DNA from: Escallonia rubra
Taxonomy: Eukaryota > Streptophyta > Magnoliopsida > Escalloniales > Escalloniaceae
NCBI GenBank assembly: GCA_033065855.1
Contig: JAVXUO010000638.1
Span: forward strand, 1,171,001 to 1,235,000
DNA length: 64,000 nt
Direction: 5' to 3'
Part shown: piece after piece, positions 51,040-62,059 of the stretch
Layout of the letters: every line of letters begins with the position of its first letter
Position numbering within the stretch: position 1 is the first letter of the stretch
The notes under the pieces: model-generated
Seen by the model: only the letters and a program-made list of their open reading frames with translations
Told to the model about the DNA's origin: nothing
Database searches by the model: none
Translations under genes and position numbers: made by a program

Positions 51040-52405
51040 CTCCTTCCGTTTTACATAAATTGATCATATTTCTTTTTTGATCCGTCCCACAAAAATTGAT
51101 CACTTTCAAATTAAAAAAGATTAGGGCAAATTATACATATATTCCCGAGATTATGATATAATTACAGGTAAAGACAATAGTTTAGACAAATTATATTTAT
51201 GTCCGTTGATCAGACGGAACCTTAAAAACCCTAACGGTTTTAATGGAAAGACTTTATTACCCCTAAATTGGAACCTTATTTTTTTTAATGCCATTACTTC
51301 ACTCTATATTTCTCTCTCCAACTCCCCTTACGTTCTCCATCTTTATGTAATTTGTGCCTTGAACCAGCTTCAGGAACTGGGTCAACAGCAACAGCAAATG
51401 GCAAGCCAGCCCTCCCACTTCGATCCCGCGGCGTCGTCCCACGATGACTTCCTCGAGTAAATGGCAAGCCAGCCCTCCCATCGTCGTCCTGGCTGGACCT
51501 CGCCGATGGGCCCCGACGACTCTGATAGCGTCCCTAATTTGAACATGAAGAAGATGTCGGCAGATAGGCCAGAAAAACACAAGAAATTGACCAATCGCGA
51601 GCAGCGCCGGCTGAGGAAGAAGACGCCAGCTTGTGGATTTGAGGGTGAGTCTGGGTTGTTGCAGCGGCGCGGGTGAATGGGGGCTGTCGTGAGTCGTTGA
51701 GGCGGCGACAGGGTAAACGGCGCTGCCGTGAGTTGTTAAGGGGGCCGGCGATGGTGTGGGGAAGGAGGTGTCGGCGCCGGCGTCGAGAAGGGAGATTGTT
51801 TAAAACCTTAATTTACAAATTAGGGTTTCAACAAAATCCTAATTTGCAAATTAGGATTTCAAAACCCTAATTTGCATATTGAAATCTTAATTAAATTTTT
51901 TTTAAAATATTCAGTATATACAGTACAAGGGGTAATATTGTCATTTTAAAAATATGTATTGATGACATCATAAAAAATACGCTTTTTGGAAGGAACTCTG
52001 ACAGATGGACACGGTTGATATATTTTAAAAGTGTTTGGTCACGGTATGTTATATTTTAAAACTTAATGTCCTTGACTGTAATTATACCCTAACCTCAGGG
52101 ACATGTGTAATTTGCCCAAAAAAATATGTTAGTATTTTTACATATTTACCCTTTTTATATATATATTTTATTCTATTTCTCCTCTCGATGCTTAACTATT
52201 CACCAATTCATTTTCTATCTCCTGACTCACATTCTTACACTTTTATATTCTATTTCTCTCTTAACATTTAACACTCTTCTAACTCATTTTCTTTCTCATG
52301 ACCCACTTTCTTCCCCTCCTATCTCTAAATGGTAACACATAATATATAACATAAATCATTAATATGGGTGCAAAAAAAAATGATCCAATTATGTGGGAGG
52401 GGGAG
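51040..52405. mobile_element. Stowaway-like MITE split by a nested insertion
   Basis: The left end reads CTCCTTCCGTTTTACATAAA and the right end, reverse-complemented, reads CTCCCCCTCCCACATAATTG. TA flanks both sides (51038-51039 and 52406-52407). The element is far longer than a normal Stowaway because about 994 bases of another inverted-repeat element (51124-52117) sit inside it. Without the insert it would be about 370 bases. Confidence 0.72.
51124..52117 (+). mobile_element. Mutator-like non-autonomous element carrying a coding-like fragment
   Basis: The ends are long inverted repeats of about 50 bases: the left starts GGGCAAATTATACATATATT, and the right, reverse-complemented, starts GGGCAAATTACACATGTCCC; both contain TATAATTACAG. 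The interior has no transposase. 51370-51680 is GC-rich and coding-like, unlike the AT-rich arms, and reads QQQQQMASQPSH, then SSHDDFLE and a stop. The SHDDFLE peptide resembles the N-terminal part of some plant bHLH proteins, which is only a weak hint. A 22-base direct repeat (51396-51417 and 51459-51480) lies in this part. The structure fits a Pack-MULE-like element. No clear 9-11 bp target duplication was found. Confidence 0.6.
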
Positions 52406-52489
52406 TAAAACACTGGGCACTAACTAATTCATCACTATAATCATTCCAATCCCCCCACCCAAAAACATTAATAAATAAACAATCTAAAC

Positions 52490-53400
52490 AACAAACAGAC
52501 CCTATTCAACTACTATAGGTTAGTTGCCCTTTCGTTGCAGGTAATATGTGATCATATATGTCTTTTTTATTAATCTCCTTATTCATTATTTTTGTGAACG
52601 GTTTTTGTAGTATTTCAAGGAGTGCATTCCCTATTCTTGAAGTTACTCCTTTCAAGTTTTTTTTCTCTCTGATTATCTCCATTAATTTTCTTTTTTCCAT
52701 CCTCCTTCTTTGTGCTCTCACTCATCCCTTTTACATCAAAACTTGTTTCTTATTGTTTATGGATCCGGTACCCAGATTGCATGGTACATCAATATCTATA
52801 GTGAGTAAGGAATCAAGATCTTTTTTGCATATTCTTGCATAATCTGTTCAAATTACTTGGAACCATCTTAGCCAAAAGGCCTACCTATAAGCAATGGGCA
52901 AACCAATTAAGAGGTTGAAAATATACTTAGAAACCTACCTTAGGTGTGTAGGCACTAACAAACCTAAACAATAGGCCTTCTAATTTCTATGCTCCTAAAC
53001 ATCTTCAACTGCAGCAACTACATATAACTCATGTGATCCCCATTGATAACTACCTTAAGGATAGGAGATTGATGCTGTAAATCCTGAAAGATAACCTTAC
53101 CACTGGCAAGTCTGCAGAGCAGAGCATGCAAGGCCAAAAAAAAAAAAGGAAAAACATTTTAATGTAGGGGTTTACTCAAGGCTTGACATTTCCTTAAAGC
53201 AGAGCTTAATTGCATTAGCTTGCGCAAAAATTTTAAGCTCTTCCCTAAATTCTATGCCATTTCCATCACGCCACCGGGCAATCTACACAAGAGACAAACC
53301 CTATTTAACTGCTACAAGTTATTTTTTCTTCCATTGCAGGTAATATGTGATTATATACGTCTTTTTTATTAATCTTCTTATTCGTATTTTTTTTTATTGG
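52490..53400. repeat. Repeat cluster, copy 2 plus a partial third copy
   Basis: Matches 50205-50940 over most of its length (see copy 1). In addition a short motif, ACCCTATT(C/T)AACT...TTGCAGGTAATATGTGAT, occurs at about 52500, again at about 53300, and in a related form at about 49830. That suggests at least two rounds of duplication. Confidence 0.7.
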
Positions 53401-54881
53401 CAGTCATTACCGAGAGCGAGCCACACATACTTTAAGAATAATTAAACATGCAAATTAAGTATGTTTATCTGAAAACAAACACAAAAAAGATCCTGAAATT
53501 AGAATGATGCAAAACGTTAACTCAGTAACAGCCGGTAACAAAAGATTCATATCTGAAGAAGAAGTGTTCTGATGATCAACTCTCGACTCAATTCCTTCGA
53601 CTCCAAAATACCAGGCCCCAAATTCGATGACTTCTGCTAAGTCTCGCAAGTAATATAAATGTGGAAAATAGGAATTACAAAATATGGATGAACCCACCAA
53701 ACATGGAGCAAAACACGGAAGAGAATACGATCAGACATTGAAGAAGAGCTGTCAATGTGAAATGCAAAACACTTGGTCTTTAAGTGAGATAACTGAACAA
53801 ATTTTCCATTCTAATTCGTGCCATATTTAAGCCTTGTTTTTATTCCATTTTTTGGTGCATTTTTAACCCTGTTATTCGTTCGTTTCTACTTTTGTTTTTT
53901 CAACAGTTTTCTTTCTTAACTGATTTTTCACTTCTAAATTTAACTTTTTTTGGCTTTTGTGTGTGTTTGTGTGTGGCATGTTTCAGTTTATTTGTATTTT
54001 TTTAGTTTTTAGTTTTTTAATACATAAATTGCTTGCTAACCCAAAAGTACGTGACATATTTCAATCAAATTAAAGAGTAATAAGGGATTTGCTTGTTTTA
54101 TTTTCTTTCTCATCACATTTTTCATTTTTCAGTATATATAATAGATTCATTAGCTTATATTATTTCATTTCAACCAAATTAAAAAGAGTCATAAAAGGAG
54201 GGGTAAGAATACTATTGACGTAATTAATGGAGGATATAATTATGGAGAAATGATTTACCACATCCGTAGTCTTATAGGTAGTATTCTTTCTTATCACACT
54301 TTTCATTTCTCACTGTTCATAATAGATTCATTCTCCCATGTTTATTTCATTTAAACCAAATCGAAAAGGGAGTTATAAAGGGAGGATAAGAGTGTTATTG
54401 ACATAATTAACGGAAGACATAATCGTGCATAAATGATTTAAAATATTCATACTTTTATAGCTAAAATATAGATATAGATTGACATGTTCCACCATGGGCA
54501 AAACTCTCCTGGTTGAAGCACATGGACAGCCGACGTCCTTGCTGTAGCTGGAGCTATGCAGGTTTCTTCAACTAAACCCCAAATATTGCCAAAAAACGCT
54601 AAACCACAAAAATAAGTGAAGAGAACCGCTTAAGTTATTTAACATGGAGATTTATTTTAATCAATCTGGTGCTACCAAACCTTCTTGAGAACATCCAGCA
54701 TTACAAAATTATCAACATGGATAATTACAAACAAAAACAAATACTAGATGCCCATGTGCAAGACTCTGCTAGTCCAGAGGATGGCCAAGAGAATCAGAAA
54801 CCAAACAACATCAAAGGGCTTCCACAGTGGTCAAGTAGAAGCTGCTTCTAGAACCTACCAAAAGTGATGAGATTATCATGT
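53401..54881. other. Intergenic and 3' flank of the NLA-like gene
   Basis: AT-rich. Two related short stretches at about 54115-54260 and 54290-54440 (TCACATTTTTCATTTTTCA, AATAGATTCATT, GACGTAATTAA/GACATAATTAA) point to another small tandem duplication. The end next to 54882 should contain the 3' untranslated region of the E3 ligase. No gene is recognised. Confidence 0.5.
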
Positions 54882-57800
54882 TCAGACACCCATGAAAGCC
54901 CGGCATTGGCTTTCCCAATGCTCCTTGGCTTGCTGAACTCTCTCTGCTCTCTCTGTTCGAAGCCGCTCCTCCCAGTATTCTGGACAACTGTTCCAATACA
55001 CAACGATTAGTGGCAAACATGTAACGGAATCCCCCTATGAGAACATTGAACTATTCATGTGGCTTGGAGCCTTGCAGAGCCCAGGCACAACAACGCAATT
55101 ATTTGGGACGGGCTGTACCCTGATTTCATCTAAGTAGGCAAATTAAAATGAACAAATTAAGCAGAAGCAGACCTTCGGCTTAGTAGAATGTTTAGCTCTT
55201 CCAAGTGTACAGCACCCTCATAAACTCCTGCCTGAAATCAACAGTAAAATAGGGATTATTAATATAAGACTAGACCAAGGAAAGACAGGAAGACATTTTC
55301 CTTCCTACTAATCAAGGTGTATAGATTAGAGTGGTTATCTATAAGGACCAGTAAGGACGACCACTTCATTTTTTCATTTAGTCTGTTACCACAACAGATA
55401 CGAAACAGATGAACCGGTCCAAGAATGGGCGTAGAAATAAAGTAGAATTCAAAAGAACATCCTGAAAACAAGTTGACTCTCGATCCATAACATTCCATTG
55501 TATACGATTAATCCTAGCCGACACAATATAGTTGGGACAAAGGCTTGATATGACCTTATAAAACTGCATTCAGGATCATCCATAATGCTGCAAGCTGGAA
55601 ACGAACTAGTCAAGTCAACTGCAGTTTTAGTAATGTTTATGTTGCTAAAACATGGGTCTTATGCTATCTACTGAACATTGGGTTTGACCATCCAGTATCT
55701 TGTCGGAAGAGCAGCCCTCATCTTGTGCTATAAAGAAAGCTCTACTGTCCGACAATTCACATCCTTTGAAGTCTTGTTAGAGACTTAATGCAGCCAGAAG
55801 ATATAACATCTACGTCCAAGTTCTTAAGGTGTCCTTCGATCTGCACAGTTGTCTTGTTTGAGTGGGACATTTTCATTTCTGATGACCAATGATTGTAGTG
55901 TGCAGGTAAATAGGGAAACCTTGAAGATTGTGTAACTATTAATAACGTGACAAATTGTTGCTTGTTTGAATTTACCTCTCGGCAGAGAGGGCATTTTTCC
56001 TTGGGATCTGCTGCCTTTAATCCATCCACAATGGTCACTGACCCAGCTTTACAAGCACACATATAACAGAAGATGTGGCCACAAGTGAGAGACACAGGAT
56101 CGAATACTGTATCCTGTTTCAAGAAAAATAAATTCATTGATCAATTTGAGGCCCACAGAAAGAATGTTGGAGCAAAATGCATTATTTCTCGATCCAGGCT
56201 TTCTATACTGATAATCAGGTATCGTGTGTTTTAGCATTGGAGAAAGTGAATGATCAGGGTTTGTGTACTGATAAACATATATAGTGCGTTTCAGCATTGC
56301 AGAAAATGAGTGTCGGTGTACTAAACCACAAAAAAAGATGCTTTAAAGTGCGTCCAGATATAAACTTGGTTGCTAGGAGTCTCTGGGAGAACGTGTGCTT
56401 TGATAGGGGAGAATGGAAGAATAGTATTGATGCAGCTGACCCCAACTAACTTTGGACAAAGCCTTAGATGATGGTCATTTTAGACAGAGACCGTCCAACA
56501 CCATCATATGCAACAAATAATCAAAAGAAAAGGAAAAAATTTTGTTTGCTAACAATACTAGAGCTAGCTGCAACGCTTTCTAATTCTTGACACGCTTGGA
56601 CAATCTCAGTTCGGTATAATCTGAAGTGGTGTTTTGTCTGGCAACATATAGAGTTTGAAAAACTATGCTTGTCTTGGAATCTCAAAAGAACGGCAATCTC
56701 AACCTGTTCCTAACCCAGAGACTCTGCATTATGGGCATCACTCTTCAGAAGAGTGTATAGATGCATGGAATATTAAGCATGTGTACATGGTTATGTATAA
56801 ACCTAAACCATAAATGCATGATATAATATTAGTCTCGGGTGAATCATGATAAACTTCTAACGCTTGCGGTGAATCAATACGTAACATCAGTTCAAACTAG
56901 AGGAGCATACATGTCCTAAGTACTAGGCTGCTTCTGTTAATGTCTAACATTCGAAGTCAATTTTCGCAGAAAGACTTGGCCATAGTTGGAGCCAAGACTG
57001 ATAACAACAACTAGATGAACAAATATAGGGTCCAACATCAATCAGGAAGTAAGTTCTTAGACCCAGCAAAGTACATATAGTTAATCCAAGCTAGTTTAGA
57101 ATCAAATAGCTCAGTGCGCAACATTAAAAGAAAGCAAAGAAAACACCAGGGACTTACCAAGCATATTGAACAAGTCAAGTCAATATCAAGCTTGACAGAA
57201 TCAAAGAGCTCACAAGAGAGCGAGGGCTTGCCATCATTGAATTCAAGGGAGCACGCCTCAAACAAAGCAGAAGCCATCCTTGTTTTTACCTTTGATTCCC
57301 TCAAATTTATGTGAAAAGCCATAAGCTCACATAGCCACGGGGATTGAAGGATCTCAATACGCATACTTTGGGCTTGCGATTTAAATGCTTGACCTTGTTT
57401 AGAGTAGTGAATCTGCACAAAAAATGTAAAGGGCTACATTTGTCAACATGTAAATCACAAAAGAAATATAGAAACAGTATTATACTTCAGTTCCTTGCCT
57501 TGTCGTATTTCTTTAGGATTTTACGCATGGCAATGGCATTGATGATTGCATAACTAACAAGGTCCTTGCCTTCTTGAGTTAAAGCAACATGGTTCCCCTG
57601 TATCTTGTCTCTGCACCAAATAAAGTACTTACGGAAACCTGATGCGAGATGTAGCTCAAGCAACTTCTGCGCACGCTCATTAAAGCAGCAGACAACAGCA
57701 GACATCTCCTTGAGAAGTGAAGGAAAAAAGGTTCCATCACACACTAAACATAAGCATATGTCAGAATCCAATCAGAAATATTAGTTACAAAGGGCACTAA

Positions 57801-58526
57801 AAAACGCAAACACTAGCCTCGATACTTAAAACTAATGTGAATTTGTTTTAGTTAGACCCTAGGATGAAACTGATCAGTTCATGATCGTAATACAATGAAG
57901 GGGGTTTCCTTCGTTTATGCAACTTCAATGTTGAATCTTCAAGCGCTTACGAACAGGTCCCATTTGAACATAGTAAACATACCACAAATTTACACACCCG
58001 CACCCTGTTCTCTTTTTCTTTATCATTAAAGTGAACTGAGATGCTATTATTATGGGAAAATTTATCTGTATTAATAATTGAAACTTGGCTCGAAATCAGA
58101 ACAGAACAGTATACAATGAAGAGAAGTGCATGAGACTACAATTACCAACATCGCAATTCAGGAAGAGTACTAAATAAATTAAGCAGGAAGACGAGAACTC
58201 CAAGAGGGATTTGAGGGAAAAAATCCCAGCAACCCGGACTAAGAAACTCAATGAACAGATACATATCTGATTACAATCAGATTTACAATCAATATGAACC
58301 GACGATACACAGGTGATTAAAATCGTAAAGAACGGTATTCACCTGGGCATTGGTGGGGGCAATTTGGAGTGTCTTGATGATCACCAAGGAGGTAGTCATC
58401 ATTGTGGGATTCAAGGTCTCTCCTGCACTTTTTCAACATCTTCTTTAGCATCTTGAAACCAACCCCAGGTAGTTTTTTCTCATCTTGCCCTTGCATGTAC
58501 TCCTCATATTTCTTGCAAAACTTCAT
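54882..58526 (-). CDS. NLA: SPX-RING E3 ubiquitin ligase, NLA/BAH1-like
   Basis: Six exons on the minus strand: 58526-58343, 57743-57499, 57412-57158, 56113-55976, 55231-55173 and 54987-54882, giving 328 residues with stop TGA at 54882. Phases agree. The N-terminus [11 protein letters not shown] and the lysine cluster [12 protein letters not shown] belong to an SPX domain, which senses inositol pyrophosphates as a phosphate signal. A C3HC4 RING follows: C224, C227, C239, H241, C244, C247, C269 and C272. The C-terminus ends CRAFMGV as in NLA proteins. In Arabidopsis NLA ubiquitinates phosphate (PHT1) and nitrate transporters at the plasma membrane and controls adaptation to low nitrogen. Intron 2 (57498-57413) starts with GC instead of GT, in the context AAG|GCAAGG. 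I saw no obvious miR827 target in the adjacent leader, but it was not searched carefully. Confidence 0.93.
57413..57498 (-). other. GC-AG intron in the NLA-like gene
   Basis: On the minus strand exon 2 ends ...TACGACAAG and the intron begins GCAAGG; the acceptor is TGCAG before ATTCACTAC. The join KKYDK|IHYSKQG agrees with the family, and no nearby GT restores the frame. The intron is 86 bases. Confidence 0.85.
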
Positions 58527-59761
58527 CTTTCTCTCCCTGCGTCTCTCCTCACACGATATCTTCTTGATTTATCAAAACCCTTTGCATTTATTGCTTCTCA
58601 CCCACGTATCAACAGTGGATTTCTTCAAAATTTTCTCTCTCTTTCGGCCCTCCCACCAACAACGGTATTGGTTACACCTGACGTACAAGAAAGGGTCATC
58701 CGGAAAAAGTCAATTTATCAGGAGGGTTTCTCAGGAGAACTTCATGGGAACTTTTGTCTTTTGGAACTGCATCTGTGTCTTTTATTTATCCTTTTTAGTT
58801 TTTGTATTCAAGTTCTTTTATCAATCTGGTTGATTGCCTCCAACCCAGAAAACAATTATCTTTTCTTTTCGTAAATTTAAATTACAATTTTTTTTCTTTT
58901 TGACTCACCTTTAGTAACCTCGGCTTCTTATAGCTTTTACAACCTTGAAAAGAGGATGCTAAAGTTTATTGTCACAAATATTATAATTAGCGTTTTTGTC
59001 TTAATTTGCGAATGTCAAATATACATATGTTTCATGAAATGTTTATATTATCAATAACTTGCAGTCAGACACATGTCATACGCGTGCATCAAATTAGAAA
59101 GCTATCTGAAGAATAATTTTAAATTTGTGTGCCACGCCGATTAGAATATTTGGACAAATTTCATCACCATTTGAAAAAAGCAGAAAAAAATTGAGAAATG
59201 AGAAAAAGACGTGTTTTCCATATGTTGGTGCAGCGGTGAGGGGGGGATTGTGCTAATGGTGACCACGGGCGTAATTGTTTTTTTATCTTTCTATTTTATC
59301 TCCCTTTATTTTGATGTCACAAGTGTCGCTTCTCTGGATATGGCGATATGTAACACTAAAACGTGCATTAAGCAACAAGATCATAGCAAGTGGTTGATAT
59401 GTGTGAACATTTAATCTTCTTTAACCTTGATACTTGACTTTGCTACTCTCTTTCCTAGTGCAGGATTGGTGAGTCCACCATTAATGTGCGGAAGGACAGG
59501 AAATGGGACGAATGTCACCAACAATAGTTAGTGCTTACTAAATCATGTGAAATTTAGAAAAAGTGGTGGATAGACATGGATTGAGGGAACACGGGTTACT
59601 TTACACTATTGTAATTGTCAACCATCTGCCGTGAACTTGATGTTTAAAACAAAATAAATAAATCAGAATTCTAGTATAAGAAATATGTGATTGAATTACG
59701 TAGGTACGATTTTTCAAATATGCGATTCTTTTAACATCAAGTATGCAGATTGTGTATTTTG
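58527..59761. other. Upstream side of the NLA-like gene, no other gene seen
   Basis: The first few hundred bases should hold the leader and promoter. Plus-strand open frames at 58402-58874 run antisense over exon 1 and the leader, and I take them as shadows. The rest is AT-rich without recognised features. Confidence 0.45.
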
Positions 59762-59932
59762 ACTTATGTTCACAACCTATTCGGATCGCATCCCAGGGCC
59801 CGCTAAGGGACCCCTATTGCACGACACGTCACCTGCTTGTCAGTTAAAATTGCTCAACGTCATTAGTCAGTCAAAGCGCTCCGTGCCTCGAGCATCAGGA
59901 CGGCGATCAAACTCAAAGTGCAGATTCCTCTC

Positions 59933-60069
59933 GAGGGGTCGGCCACCCCCTTGAGAAGGGGGTCGGCCACCCCCCTAAGAAGGGGGTCGGCCACCCTCCT
60001 TGGAAGGGGGTCGGCCACCTTTTTTGGAAGGGGGTCGGCCACCCTCTTTCGGAGGGGGGTCGGGCACCC
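59933..60069 (+). repeat. Minisatellite of 24-base units inside the solo LTR
   Basis: Six units of about 24 bases share the core GGGGGTCGGCCACC, followed by a variable spacer such as CCCCTAAGAA, CTCCTTGGAA or TTTTTTGGAA. The last unit is altered (GGGCACCC). It lies upstream of the TATA box, in the U3 part of the LTR. Confidence 0.9.
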
Positions 60070-60927
60070 GTGTCTTTGGGGGAGGGAACCTGCTTGCCGC
60101 TGCTATCATCTCACTCAACGCATTCTGCAATGCTCACTCATCACCAGTGGTCGGGTGACGCCCGTTGTCGCCCGCACATCGTTGCCGCAACAACCATCAC
60201 TCACGGACGCGTATCGTGGTCTAGGTATCATGCCGCGACACTCGTCGCCGCTCTTGTATGGCATCTTCATAATACATGCACCAGCACTAAGTCTCGCAAC
60301 GGGGATGGGCTCACAACCCTAAGGCCATCGCTGGCACAATCAAACGGGGGCTCCGACCCTCACAAGCACAATCAACCTGGGGCTCCGGCCCTCGCAGCAG
60401 GATGGGCTCACGACCCCGAAGCCATCACCGGCACAATCACCCGACGGGCTCATGGGGGGATCCGCTTGTAGTGCTCCGGCACAAGGACCCCTCGCCACGG
60501 ACTCTGAGCATTGATCTGTGAGCATGGCCGCTCATGTTACTGTTTATCATCGACACCGCCAGGGCAATGACCCCCGGGTCACTCCGGGGCGGGAGCAGAT
60601 CCTCGGAGGGCATCGAGCCTAGCCCGCCTGATAGTTGGCTACATGAGGCAACCCTCGCCGCTGTCAGGATCTCCGCGTGTCTCTTGACACATCTCGTGGG
60701 ATTCAGTAAGGGCTTGGACTGGAGGCTGGGGCAACGGGCTACTCTGACCATGCTACCGTGGTATGGTCAGTCTCCTCAGACAGGTAGAAAGATGCTGTAA
60801 GGGCAGGGCAACACGAACTCGGGGACTGGCAGTCCAACGGAGAATCGGTACTTTGTAACATCCACTGGCGACGTGTCACTCCCCTGGGACGACACGTGTC
60901 AGCTGATGATACATGCACACTTTTCCC

Positions 60928-60936
60928 TATAAATAG
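60928..60936 (+). promoter_or_regulatory. TATA box of the solo LTR
   Basis: TATAAATAG lies in the right third of the LTR. A CT-rich initiator-like stretch with CTCTCTCTAA follows some 50 bases later, as in many plant LTR promoters. Confidence 0.6.
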
Positions 60937-61716
60937 TGAACTTTGGAGCTCATTTAGAGAGACTTCTCTCTTATTCGACATTTTTATTTTCTCTCTCTAA
61001 AACTTATTCTCTCTGGATTTCTAGTGAGAGAGAGACATTTAGACTCCTGACATCTGACCCTTGACGCTGCACCCTTGATACGGACTGTTGACCGCCAGCC
61101 CTGTTCGTCGTCACCCTGCCTGCACGGCGCTGCCAGCTCTCGCGACCTGTCTGGGGAGCCTTGCTCTCAGCCCTTACTCCATCCTTGTTGTCTCCCACTT
61201 CGTTTACTTGGAAGCTGATTCAGACTGCATCCTTTGTGGCACCTCTACGTGGCAACGAACCCTCATTTCTTGGCAACAACTTAACACATAATTTTAAGAA
61301 GGTAACCTGACGTGTACGTACGATGAAAGGGACCTTGCTTTTCCTAGAGGTAGTACTTAGCATCATCTGATCATATTCATCTTCATTTGACTCTTGTTAG
61401 ATTTAATCGATTAAAAGTCAGTATTCTACGGGTAAAAAGTTCTAAAGAAATTGTGCAAAGTTCAAAGTCTATACGATAAAGAAACTCATAATACCTGGGA
61501 AAAAAAAAGTTTAACTAGATACAAGGGACGTCTGGGGAAGCATTAACAAGTTGCTTAATTCTTTAATTAGCACTCAACGTCATTAATTGTTTTCTGACCA
61601 ATGTATCAAACTTCTTAAAATTTTCTAGATAAATTTAAGGTTGGTGCCTTTATGACACTCGTTAATAAGACCTCGTCGACGATTATGTAATATAGTTTTC
61701 TGACAACTGTATAGTA

Positions 61717-62058
61717 GTCCATCCGTCTCACATAATTTGACCAACTTTTTTTTGTACGTAGATTAATGATTTAAGTTGTATATTGTGTGTTTCTCATTCA
61801 ACCCTTTATAGAAAGGTTAAGGAAGAATAGGTTAGTAGAATGTTAAATATGTATAGAGAAATAGAATAAAAAAGTGTAAGAAAGTGTGATAGAAGAGAGA
61901 AAACGAGTTGGTGGAGAGTTTAATGTGTAGAGATAAATTGAAAAAAAAAGTGTAACAAATGGTAAATATATATATCTTTCCTAATTTGAAAATTAAACAA
62001 TTTTTTTGAGACGATCCAGAAAAAAAATATTATCAATTTTTATGAGACGGTGAGACTG
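61717..62058. mobile_element. Stowaway-like MITE
   Basis: The left end reads GTCCATCCGTCTCACATAAT and the right end, reverse-complemented, reads CAGTCTCACCGTCTCATAAA. TA flanks both ends (61715-61716 and 62059-62060). The 342-base interior is AT-rich and non-coding. The next element begins at its right edge. Confidence 0.75.
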
Positions 62059-62059
62059 T

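Larger units (their letters stand above)
59767..61278 (+). mobile_element. Putative solo LTR with 5-bp target duplication
   Basis: The 1512-base segment starts TGTTCACAACC and ends CTTGGCAACA, so it has the TGTT...AACA ends of an LTR. ACTTA occurs directly before it (59762-59766) and directly after it (61279-61283), the 5-bp duplication expected of LTR-retrotransposon integration. It is much richer in GC than its surroundings. A TATA box (TATAAATAG, 60928-60936) in the right third gives the likely U3/R boundary and the plus orientation. No gag-pol sequence or second LTR follows, so recombination between two LTRs probably removed the interior. Intact ends suggest a fairly young insertion. Gypsy or Copia origin cannot be told. 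Confidence 0.8.

Noticed and set aside
56466..56487. Sequence resembling part of miR827 (TTAGATGATGGTCATTTTAG) in an intron of the NLA-like gene
   Set aside because: The match is partial and lies in an intron, in the wrong orientation for a target site in the NLA leader.
58402..58874. Plus-strand open frames over the first exon and leader of the NLA-like gene
   Set aside because: No known domain, antisense to a confident coding exon, and rich in Phe/Ser/Leu as expected of a reversed pyrimidine-rich leader.
59918..60800. Several overlapping open frames of 80-134 codons on both strands at 59.9-60.8 kb
   Set aside because: They lie inside the GC-rich LTR and its minisatellite; GC-rich DNA has few stop codons and no domain is visible.
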